Assembly (NCBI GenBank): GCA_002917775.1
Contig: KZ627153.1
Location: 754,692 to 818,691 of the forward strand
DNA: 64,000 nucleotides
Origin: Glaciozyma antarctica PI12
Taxonomy: Eukaryota > Basidiomycota > Microbotryomycetes > Kriegeriales > Camptobasidiaceae
Direction of reading: 5' to 3'
The translations under genes were made by a program, and so were the position numbers. The notes under the pieces are model-generated. The model was not told where the DNA came from. It did no database searches and worked only from the letters and a program-made list of their open reading frames with translations. Below, in pieces: positions 47,301 to 57,238 of this stretch; the first letter of the stretch is position 1; each line of letters begins with the position of its first letter.

Positions 47301-50300
47301 GGTACGGGATCCGCGTTCGGCGCAGCGGCGACGCCGGTCTTTGGCGCAGCGTCGACTCCTTCCGCGTTCGGAGCTTTCGCCGCTCCATCGCCGTTCGCAG
47401 CAGCGACGACTCCTGCGACGGGAGGCTTTGGCGGATTCGGAGCGAACACGGGAGCAACGTCGGGCTTTGGGTCGTTCGCGCCCAAGACTTCATCGCCTTT
47501 CGGAGCGGCAGCGGCGTCGACAACCTCGCCCTTTGGCGCAGCAGCAGCAGCAACATCCCCCTTCGGCGCACCCAAAACTCCCTCCGCCTTCGCCTCTCCC
47601 TCCACGTCGGCCTTTACGAGCAGCGGGACCGCAGGATTCGCACCCTCGCCCGTTTCGGCGACCAAGTCGGCCTTCGCAGCCGGCTCTCGAGGGAACGAAA
47701 GCGATAGCGACCAGGAGGAGGAGATGGGAGAGGAGGAGGAGCAGCGGAGGGTCGACGAACCGCCGGATCTCGAGCCGACCATCACCGGGCTCGATATTGG
47801 CGCGAGCCTGGCGAAGGCGAAGAGCTCGACGGATCGGACGGGAGCGACACCTGCGACAATCTCGACTCCTTCGGCCTTCGGAACAGGCGGGCTGAACTTT
47901 GGAGGATTCGCGCTAGGTACGCCTGCGCCTCCGACGACCGTGGCGCCTCCGACTTCAATCTTTGGAGCTGCAGCGGCGGCGGGAACGACAAAGGCGCCAG
48001 CAGCTGTCGGGTTTGGGTTCGGCGCCGGTGCTGCCCTTCCTAAGCCCACGGGATTCTCGTTTGGATCGTCGCCGGCGCCCACCCCAGCGATTGGGACCGC
48101 CGCGCCAGCTCCTTCACCATTCGGGGCACCCGTCGCCTCTCCCTCGCCGTTCGGAGGTCCAGCGGCTACCCCTCCGCCCTTCGGCGCAGCAGCGACCACT
48201 CCCTCTCCCTTCGCCGCCCCAGCAGCGTCCCCCTTTTCCGCCCCAGCAACTTCCCCCTTCGCCGCCCCCGCCACATCGCCCTTCTCCGCCCCAGCCACCT
48301 CTCCCTTTGGCGTCACCGCACCAACTCCCTCGGTCTTCGGCGCGCCAGCTGCGAAGCCCGCTACTCCACCTCTTCCGCCTGCCACCCCTCCCACTCCGAC
48401 AGCAGCCACGCCCCCTCGATCCGCGTTCGCCGACGAGGAACCCGAACCCGGAGCTATCGCCAAGCCGTCCCCGCCCGCTACTCCTACCCCCTCGTCCCCT
48501 CCGTCCACCTCTCCTCCCGCTTCGACTAAATCGCTCTTTGGCTTCGCGAGCAGCCCACCGCCGACAGCTGGAGTTGTGGGATCGCTTATGGGTCGGATCA
48601 GCTCGCTGGCGGAGGAGGAAGGCAGGGAGGAAGAGGAAGGGGAGGAGTACGACGAGGAGGGCGAGTACGGAGAGGAGGAAGAAGGCGAGTACGAGGGGAA
48701 GGAGGGAGACTACGGGGAGGAGGGCGAGGAGGAGTACGACGAGCACGAGATCGACGAGACGTTTGATCGTGGCGACGAAGGCGAGGAGGAGGGGGAGGAG
48801 GAGAAGGAGATCAAGGAGGAGCCAGAAGCGACGCCGGAGCCGATTCCCTCGCCTCAGCCCACCACTCCGGTCGCCACCCCCTCCCTTTTTTCTCGACTTT
48901 CTCCCGCCGCAGCCTCTCCCCCTCTTTCTCCCTCCCCCACCCCCTCGCCGTCGCCATTCGTACCAACCTCGGCTCCTTCGCCTCCCCCCGCCGCACCCCC
49001 GGCCACAACCACCACCGCCCTCGTCGAAGTCGCCAAGGCGTCCGCACCCATCCTCGCCAAACCGACTTCTCCTCCTGCCGAACTCTCCGCCAAGCCAGCG
49101 TTCAGCGGCTTCGGGCAACCCGCGATTGCTGCAGCGCCGACGGCGAAGGCACCAACCAATTTTTTCGGCTTCACATCCTCCGCCCCGCGATCGAGCTCGC
49201 CTCTCTCGATGCCGCCAGCTGCACCAATCGTCGTGGCTCCTCGACCAACGTCGGCACTGGCGGGACCCCCGGCGTTCAGCTTCGCGCCGACCCCTACCTC
49301 CTTCAGTACCCCCAAGCCGACTCCCAGCTTCACTCTTCCCTCGGCGCCTGCACCCCCAATCGCCATCACCCCTCCCTTCTTCGCCCCTCCCGCTCCAACC
49401 GTCCCCACCACCCGCACAATCACCACTCCGCCTTTCTCGCTCGCGCCAACTCCCGCCGCCGCAACTCCTCCTCCCGTCGCCACTCCCCAGCCCACGCCGA
49501 CGACCAAGACGGGTCCCTCGCTCGCTCAAGCGACGACGCCCAAGGTCGATGGACAGTTCGGTACTACCCCTGCGCCGTCAGTCACCGAGACTGGCATGGC
49601 GGGAGAGTTCCTCAAGGCGTTCTTGGTTCTTCAGAGCGAATTCGAGCAAATTCGAGCATGCTCGTCCCCTCCTTGAACCGCCTCGCTAACGTCACCTTCT
49701 CAAGCTTCACTCTCGTACTGTCGTCTGCCAGAACTTTGTGCGCAACATCGGGCAGCCGTTCCAGACGTCTGCCGAAGCTGTCACCTACGATGATCGGTCG
49801 TGGTCGCTCGGAGACCTCGAGAAGCTGCGCGAGTTGACGGAGAAGGCCGATCCCGGAGTCAAGGCGCTCGTTGGAAGCGCGCTGGTTCAGAAGCGCCAGG
49901 CCGCCGAGCTCCAGAGTCTCATGCTCAAGGGTGCGTCTACTCTTCCTTTCCTTCCCGCTCGCTTCCGCTGACATTCGTACCCCACAGCCGAGACGAAAAG
50001 GGAGGAGGCTGCGCGGTTTATTCGCGCTCGATCCGATCCGGTCTTTGCCAAAATGGTTCGCGTGCGCCAGCTCGGTCCTGAGCAGGTCGAGAACCAGAAG
50101 AAGATTCGTCTCGCTGTCGAGGTGAGCTCCCATCCTCGCTCTCGTCACGAATGGCGAGCTGATGTGTCGTTCCTCCTAGGCCGCTCGCAGTAGGATCGAA
50201 CAGCTCGAGGAGCACATGATCGCGCTCAAGAACAGGGTCATCGAGGAGCGAATTGGGAAGTCGTCCTTCAAGTAGGTTCCGCCTCGCTTTTCTCTGAAAC

Positions 50301-51378
50301 GTTTTTGACTGGCTCTCGCGCAGGACTCCTTCGCTCGATGCCGTCAACCGCGCCGTTCGCAACATCACCGCCGCAATTACGGAGAAGACGTTCGAGCTCG
50401 ACGACCTCGCCCTGCGCCTCGACATGCTCCGCGTTCAGCCTGGGACCCCCACCTCCCTCTCCACTTCCGTCCTTCGCCACCGAACTCCCTCCTTCACCGA
50501 CGCTCCTCTCGGCACGCCTCTCAAGCCGATCCGAACTCCTCCCAGCCCCAGCGTCGCAGCGACTGCTCAGGCTGCCCTCAAGGCAGAACGCTCGGTCGGG
50601 ATCCTCAAGCGAGCTTTGCTGGCCGTCTGGTCGACACCGATCTTGAACGTCTCGGCGCGAGGGAGTGGAGGAGCGACCAGGTCGGAAGCGCTGTCGGACC
50701 TTCAGCTCGCATTCGCTGCTGGGCCGATCACGGGAGATCGTCTACCTCTCCCTCGTCGCCCTCAGCCTCCGCCAACCCCGAAGCCGGTCTTCGTTCCCCA
50801 AGCGGCGCCATCCTTCGCGCCCCTCACCCATTCCTTTGCCCTCCCCTCGACCCCTTCCTTCGCCCTCCCCCTCCCCCCTCTCCTTTGACGCGCCCACGCC
50901 GACCGCAGCGTCTCCCTCCCCCTTCCCCGTCTCCTCCTGGAAGCTCCCGCTTCCTCAAGCTCCGGCGTTCGGCGGGCTCCCCGCTTTCAAGGCGCCGATC
51001 TCGATCACGTTCGCCATTCCCATCTCGGCTTCGACAAGCACGACGAGCCCAGGATCGAGTCGAGGAGCGTCAAAGCAGTCGAGGACGCACACGAATGCCG
51101 TCCAGCTGCGGTCGGGTGGGGAGATGAGCCCGGCGTCGACGTTCGATTGGGGAGTTCCGCCGACGTCGACGCCGACGAAGGCGTCGAGCTTTGTCTCGTT
51201 CGCTCCCTCGTCGGTGCAAGAAGCTCAAGCGAACGAGGAGGCAGAGGATGGAGAGGAAGAGTACGACGAGGAGGAGGAGGAGGAGGAGGAGGGCGAGGGC
51301 GATGAGGGATCGGAGGAATGGGAGGAAGGATCGGAAGAGGGGTTGGACACGATCTCGGAGGCAGAAGAGGAGGAGTAG
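44342..51378 (+). CDS. NUP159: FG-repeat nucleoporin Nup159/Nup214
   Basis: Cytoplasmic-face nuclear pore protein that docks the Dbp5 mRNA export helicase. The N-terminal beta-propeller spans exons from MSSLPEIEAPEDDAQ, FLNLAPPTQGVTLRL, NVFGWCAVGGNQGFSLFSLP, LAGMRDGSVGVWRLKTLVEG to LMVYTNEGVLVIWRV. A very long exon then carries FG repeats (SPFGAPAF, GFGGFGAN, PSPFGAP) broken by acidic stretches (residues like EEEGEEYDEEGEYGEEEEGE). The C-terminal coiled coil is QKRQAAELQSLMLK, RSRIEQLEEHMIALKNRVIE, followed by a proline-rich and acidic end. Total about 1,800 residues. Two weak points: the splice near 49,640-49,710 does not keep frame with any good GT/AG pair, and a frame change falls in the C runs at 50,866-50,878. 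A 1122-nt intron lies near the start. Confidence 0.88.
44594..45715 (+). other. Giant intron (1122 nt) in NUP159
   Basis: The donor GTGAGT after GGG AAC CAA G and acceptor CCCATAG before GC TTC TCC join as GGNQGFSLFSLP in the propeller. A CTAAC branch motif lies just upstream of the acceptor. An alternating GC tract (about 13 bases) occurs at 44648-44660. No internal exon was seen. Confidence 0.85.
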
Positions 51379-51667
51379 CTACACTCTATGCAAACTGAGC
51401 CTTATGGAACCTCCGCTTGGGCGCTTGTGCCTCCCCGAGAGCGTCGTCGCTGTTTGCGTCGCCCGACGTTGAATCTGCAGCCCTTGCCGCCGGCTGAGGC
51501 AGACTCTTTCGCCTCCCTCCTTCTTCCCTCCTCCTCCATACAACAGCGACTGCACTAGCATCCGCTTGCAGACCTCCTTCTATCACCTCAAGCTGCCGGC
51601 GGCTACTCCGGCGACTGCCCACCCAACTGAATCGCCCCGCTTCTCCTTCTCCCTCTCTCTCCTCGCC

Positions 51668-52814
51668 ATGTCCTGCTCGAAAGTTCTCGTCTCACGCGCG
51701 CACATCGGCAGCGGCGTCCTAGTCATCACCATCAACCGCGCAAAGGTGGTCAACTGCGTCGACGGCGAGACTGCTTACTCGCTCGAGAAGGCGTTTGTTG
51801 ACTTCGAGGAGGAACAAGAGGTGTGCCGTGGGGCTCGTCTACTCGCTAGATTCACCGCTAACACCCTGCCAAGGCAAGGGTTGCTATCCTACGAGGAGAA
51901 GGCGGGAACTTCTGCAGCGGCGCCGGTGAGTCCTCTCTCTCAGCTCTCGCTTCGGCCCTGCTGATCCTTCCCTCTCGCAGATCTCCAGGCTGTTTTGAAC
52001 AGTTCAAAGCCGTCTCAAAGCGGCGGATCGACGCCGAATCCGATGAATCCAGGTTCGTCGTTCCCGCATGCCTTTCGCGCACTCTGACTCTCGCTCCGCA
52101 GACATGTCCACGACTGGCCCGATGGGGTAAGTCCCTCCCTCTCTCCGCTCTAAAAATCATCTAACACGGGAGCACACAGTGCATCCCGCCTTGCTCTCTC
52201 CAAGCCCGTCATCGCCGCCATCTCAGGATTCTGCCTCGCCGGCGGCCTCGAACTCGCTAGCTGGTGCGATCTCCGCGTCGTCGGTGCAGGCGCTCAGATC
52301 GGCGTCAAGTGTCGCTACAGAGGTACGTAAGCGTCTTTCACCAAGCAGCAGCTCTAATACCCTCCCAGGCGTCCCCCTCATTGACGGCGGGACTCTTCGT
52401 CTCCCTCGACTGATCGGTCACTCGCGCGCCGCCGAACTCATCCTCACCGGGCGCACCATCTCCGCCGAAGAAGCCTTTGCAATCGGGTTGGCGAATCGAT
52501 TGGTCCCTGGGGAGAACGGAGCGACGAAAGCGGAGGACAGCACGGTGTTGCGCGAGGCGCTCGAGCTGGCGACGTTGATCGCTAGTCACCCGCAGACGTG
52601 CATGAGGAATGACCGGACGTCAATGCAGGAGGGAAGCTACCTCCGTGCGAAAGATGAGGGAGTTTTGGAGCTGAGGACCGGGCAGGGGAGGTACAACGTG
52701 CGAGGCGGGGAGCGAGCAGCGATGGCGCGAGAATTCGAGCTGGGGCAGCAGAGTCTGGCGAGCGGGGAGTTCGTCGAGCAGTTAGAGGGGTTCCTTGCTA
52801 AATCGAAGCTTTGA
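51668..52814 (+). CDS. Enoyl-CoA hydratase/isomerase (crotonase family)
   Basis: Acts on acyl-CoA esters, probably in fatty acid or branched-chain breakdown. The start at 51668 gives MSCSKVLVSRAHIGSGVLV and ITINRAKVVNCVDGETAYSL. After an intron come VAILRGEGGNFCSGADLQAV (oxyanion hole) and, further on, KPVIAAISGFCLAGGLELAS and WCDLRVVGAGAQIGVKCRYR. GVPLIDGGTLRLPRLIGHSR and ILTGRTISAEEAFAIGLANR finish the fold. The glutamate expected in the second catalytic position of hydratases is not clear, since GVPLIDGGT has D where many have E or G, so it may be an isomerase-type or other crotonase. About 290 residues, no peroxisomal SKL end (it ends LAKSKL, which resembles one loosely). Stop is 14 bases from the TRM1 stop on the other strand. 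Confidence 0.88.
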
Positions 52815-52827
52815 AGTCGATGGATTA

Positions 52828-55800
52828 CTACTTCGCTCCTTTGCCGCGCACAGCTGCCTTCCCAGGCCCCCCAGTTCGGTTCGGGGTTCGTCTGGTACCG
52901 CACGAGCTTGACTCGTGACATGAGCGTCTTGTCGACGTTGGGGTGAATGGTGAGGTCGACCTCGGCGCTGCGAGCGAGAGACACGATCAGCTCGGCGGCG
53001 AAAGAGCGCGAGAATGGACGCACGTCTGAGCCTTGGAGAGAAGTCGCATCGTCGGACTGCCCGCCTTGACGTTCTTCATGCTGACGGGCGAGACCTTGAT
53101 CCACTCGCGCATAACGTCAAAGATGAACGCTCGAGGAGCATCGGTCTTGATGGACCCGGCGCAGGCGTGCGAGAGGGAGACCTTGTAGCCGGCGTTGAGG
53201 AGTCCGGATCTGCGCACGACAAAGTCAGCTCGGGTTTCTGAGCGCTCAGAAGGAGATACACACGCGATGATATTGAGAGCGGGGGAGGAGGCGTGGAAGA
53301 AGCCGCAGATACGGCCAGGCGTGAAGTAGAAAGGTGTCGGCAGTTCCTGCGATCAGCGAGTGTCAGTTCGGCGGCTAGAGACGTCAAAGGAGACGACGAA
53401 CAGCCTTGGCGACGGAGAGCATCCCCTCGATTCGAGTAGCGGTCGCAAAGTCGTCCCTGTTCTCCGCGACGTGCTCGAGCATCTTGTCGACGAAGTCGGG
53501 GTCGTGAATCGGTCCGTTCCACATGGGTCCTCCAATCTGCGAAGAGCGAGGTCAGCAAAGCTCAACTGGCCGCGATGACGAGAGAGCGTACGTGGTACTT
53601 GCCCCCACACTCGCCGCAACGCTCCGTAATCCCATGAGGAGGTCCCGAAGGGATCTGGTACGAGTGGTTGACGGCGCCAGTCTTCTCGCTCGTCTTAGTG
53701 TGCTTGCGACCCATGGGCTGCATGTACGGCGACTGGCAGTCGTGGCAGTAGTAGACGAGCGAGGATTGCCTGCGAGCGGCAAGATTAGCGCGCGTTTCGA
53801 GGGAGGAGAAGGAGGGACGAACGAGGCGAGATCCTTGACCTGCTTCGGGCCGGTGTGGATGCGGACGAAGATGCGGACGTAAAAGTCGATGGAGAGCGAG
53901 AGAAGGGGCTCGATGTAGCGACCGTATCGCCCGGCAGTGGTAGCGATAGAGTGGAGAACAAGTCGAAGGGCCTGCGAAGGGTGTGAGCACGCGTTCAAGC
54001 TCGGCGCAGAGGGGAGTGCGTACGACTTCGTGGCAGTACTCGGCGTTGACGCAGACGCCACCGTAAAGCGAGAAGCTGCACGAAACGACGGAGTCAGTGG
54101 ACGGGAAGCTGAAGAGCGAAACGAACGCACGCCTTTTCGGGGTAGTTGTGCCCTGCGAGAACTCCCAAATCGGTGCAAGTTACGCAGAGAAGTCCTGTGT
54201 TAACAGCAGTGTCAGCGCTCAGCTCGTCCCCCACCGCAAGAAGACTACACACCTCCATCAGCCACAGCTCCGATCGCCGCGTCCAAGAACGGCACCGCAG
54301 TTCCGTAGGGATCGAGATCAACGCAGTCGAAGCGAGTAGACTCGGTTCGATGGTTGTACATGACGACGCTGCGTTCCAAAAACGTGTAAGGACCGGCGAG
54401 GGGAAAGGCGGAGCGGAAGAACGCACCAGGCATCGCCCTCGTTCACGCGAACCTTGCCCAGCGTCGCCTCCTCCTGCTCGTACTTTGTCCGCTTTGGCGC
54501 CTCGATCGTGTCGACAAGGGGTTCGGGAGTGGGGAGAGTGGAGGTGGAAGCTGCGGCGGGGGTAGCGGATGCGTCGGGGAGAGTCGAGGTGGAGGCGATA
54601 GGTTCGGTGGGCGAGAGGCCGTTCCATTCGATGTTGCGCCGGATGTCCTTGACGGCCGAGGAAGAGAGGTCGTTCGCAATCACGTAGCTGAACCATTGGT
54701 CAGCGAAGCGTCAAGCGCGCGCGGCAGGCGGAAGAACTAACCGAAGAAGAGGGATCTCCTTTGCGTACCGAATCGCGCGAAGTCCTGTCGCCGAAAGAGC
54801 TTCGAGGCAAGTGAACGTAAACTTTGGTACGGGAGGAAGAGGTCGGTTGGGGTCCGCATCCGTCTCCTGCGCCTGCGATCACTCATCAGCAATCGCTCGC
54901 CCAGCGAAGGACGATTCCACGCACTTCGTTCCCAGCCGGTCGCGCACTCACTTCGACCTCTCCATCCTCGACCTTCCGCCTCTTCGACCCACCCCCCTCC
55001 TCCGTCTCCCCAGCCGGTACACGTCGCTTCATCGGTCCCTTTGCCCGCCTCTTGCGAATCGACGCCTCCCAAACCGCCGCTCGCTCTTTTTGTCGCTGCT
55101 CTGACCAGGTGCGAATGGCGACGATCGAGAGGTCTCGGTTGTACTGCTGAACGGGGTTGAGAAAGACTTGAGGCTTGCCGGTGGGGTCTTCGACGGAGGC
55201 GAAGAGGATCGAGGTGGTCGATTCGGTGTGGAGTACGAAGCCAGCGGGGACGGGTCGTTCTGCGAGGTGTGAAGCAGTTAGCTAGGCTGTCGTGAATGGA
55301 GGCGTGAGCTGGCGCAGTATCGAGAGTCTAGCTCGCAGGCGAGGACGCGAGTTGGGCTTTATCTCGGAGGCCGGCACCACGAACCTGGACCGTCGCCGTT
55401 CGAGAGACCCTACCACGCTCTCCCCACCAGGCCATGCCTCATGTGTCTCTCTCGCTGGCGTCGTTCCAGCGCAATGCAATGGCGCGGTCCATTCGGACGA
55501 GAATCGCATCGGAGACCAGCACACATATTCGCGCCTGCTACCAAGTCCGTCAACACCCACCGCAAGAGCCAACTCCACGAAAGAGCCGGCTCGTTGTGGA
55601 AGGGCTCGAGACGCTCGCCTGCAAGCGCCGTGCGCCGTACCTCGCCAACCGCTCCATCAGCTGTCCCGCGAGACTCGAAGCGTTGGCGAAAAGGAGCTCG
55701 CCCGTCGGAGCTCCACTTTGAAGGCACGGAAACGCAGATACCTGGAGACTATCGAACAGCTTAGCAGCACTCGTCCGTTCCTTGGGGGATGCGGTGCCTG

Positions 55801-56571
55801 GGCTTCCACCACGACGCTGCGACTTTTGCTCGTGCGAAACGAGGGAGATGTGGTGGCTGCTCAACACGCATCTCGAGCTGAGCACTACCTCGATCGGTGC
55901 CGCATGTCCAGCCACACAGCTATCTCCTTTTCACGCCAGTCCGAGCAGAGGAGGGAGTGGTAGGCAGGTTCCAATGAGCGTGCAGAGGACGGCAGCTCCT
56001 CGCCGCCGTCGGCCGTGCGATGAGGTTCCAGCGACTCCCTCGTCAGTAGTACGTGATTCAGAAAGGCTGGAGCACACGTACAAGCGAGTCACAGGCATGG
56101 CTAACGAAGGAGAGCTCCTTCAGCTGCCTCGCCAAACCCTCTCGCGCGTGTGCTCCAGCCCCCCGCCCTCCCTGGCTCCCGACTCTGTTCGCGAGGCAGA
56201 AGCGTTTAGTCGACGCATCAGAGGCGTCCCTTCCAAGCAAGGAAAGGGCGGGCGACACCGACACGATCCTGCCTCGCCTCCAGCGCGCCGCCTGAGCTCC
56301 TCCTCCTCACGGCCAGACCTCTCCCGACCACCCTCGCCGCCCTCGTCCCACCAACCCAAGCTCACTCACCATCGCCCTTGACCTCCTCCATCGCCGGTAC
56401 TCCTGCTGCGCCTTCGACTGCCGTGTTGCTCGCCATTCGGAGATTTGCTTGTTGAGCTCTTGCTGGAGTCGGAGAGAGTCGGGGAGAGCTACCGCGGTGT
56501 GAGGTGTTGCTGTAAGGTGCTGGCGTGGGTTTGAGTGGTCGTAGAAGAGCTCTCGAGGTGCGAGGGAGCAT
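52828..56571 (-). CDS. TRM1: tRNA (guanine26-N2)-dimethyltransferase Trm1
   Basis: Makes N2,N2-dimethylguanosine at tRNA position 26. Exon 1 (from 56571) encodes a basic presequence, [20 protein letters not shown], with a second in-frame ATG at residue 46 (MASNTAVEG). Yeast Trm1 uses two starts for mitochondrial and nuclear forms, so dual targeting is likely here. After the giant intron come [56 protein letters not shown] (SAM site), [60 protein letters not shown], the zinc-type YYCHDCQ...CGECGGKYH and [20 protein letters not shown]. Near the end the G6 run (C6 at 52867-52872 on +) puts the tail in the wrong frame; the tail [11 protein letters not shown] and stop at 52828 fit the next frame. 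I read that as a base error or small indel. Confidence 0.92.
55260..56369 (-). other. Giant intron 1 (1110 nt) in TRM1
   Basis: The donor GTGAGT follows GTC AAG GGC GAT G and the acceptor CCTCGCAG precedes AA CGA CCC GTC, joining [13 protein letters not shown]. It separates the targeting exon from the catalytic body. Branch-like CTAACTGC lies about 20 bases from the acceptor. No internal gene was recognised. Confidence 0.85.
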
Positions 56572-56910
56572 TCACCGCGAGAAAGACACGCCCGGAGAGC
56601 TCGCTGAACTCGGCTCAGGGAGCTACTTTCAATTCGTATTGCTACTTCGCAGGGAATTCATCTTTTGAACATTCTGGAGGAGCACAGAGACTGCGTTTAG
56701 GAAGGAATTGGGGTGAATCTGCGAACGAGAGCGAGACTCACAACGCCCGCAAGCGACGAGAAAGCCACCATTCCACAGTCCCTGACCTGCTCTGAATGTC
56801 CAGCAAAGCTCTCCCCGCCTGGATTTACAGCCGTAGCTCGGAAACAGGCAGCAAGCGAGCTGAAAACTGGATCACGCAAGACGGGGCGGGTGCCTTTGTG
56901 CGGAGACCGC

Positions 56911-57226
56911 TTTTGAGGACTGGGGACGGTGCTGAGCTTAAAACGCGGCCCGCTGACGTCTCGAAAACGGAGGAACACACTGCGTAGATCGTAGGAGGAA
57001 GCAATGGAAAAAGGTCGGCGGCGTGGAGCAAAGACTGGCTGCAAGAGGGTCAACTCACTTGCAACCACTTTTTTGGACTTGGGACGGTAGTGAGCGGGAA
57101 AAACGGCTGGCTGGCGTCCCGTAAAACTAGCAGCGGACTGAAAGAGTCCCACGAGAGACCGCTGCAGAAAGCGAGCTGGCGTGGAGCCGGAACTGGCCGC
57201 GAGGAGGTCAACTTAGGGTTACTTAG
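56911..57226. repeat. Imperfect tandem repeat, about 158-bp period, two copies
   Basis: The unit edge GACGGT(G/A)(C/G)TGAGC occurs near 56925 and 57082. The inner marker GCGTGGAGC occurs at 57021 and 57179, followed in both by a similar CTGGC(T/C)GC..AG..GGTCAACT. Copies are close at the ends and poorly conserved in the middle. Confidence 0.6.
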
Positions 57227-57238
57227 GGTTACTTAGGG
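57211..57238 (+). repeat. Telomere-like motif, three TTAGGG in a 10-bp register
   Basis: ACTTAGGGTT twice in a row, then ACTTAGGG. TTAGGG is the common fungal telomere unit, but the spacing of 10 bases means it is not a plain telomere repeat. Confidence 0.7.

Noticed and set aside
46790-48508. A 572-codon minus-strand frame opposite NUP159
   Set aside because: It is the antisense shadow of the GC-rich FG-repeat exon: long runs of Gly/Ala/Val and no splice or family features.
48114-49529. Two more long frames (plus and minus) over the NUP159 FG region, rich in Arg and Gly
   Set aside because: Low-complexity shadows of the repeat exon; the nucleoporin frame carries the FG motifs and acidic blocks.
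56697-57152. A 151-codon minus-strand frame over the first ~158-bp repeat array
   Set aside because: It follows the tandem repeat and shows no domain; better explained as chance in repeat DNA.
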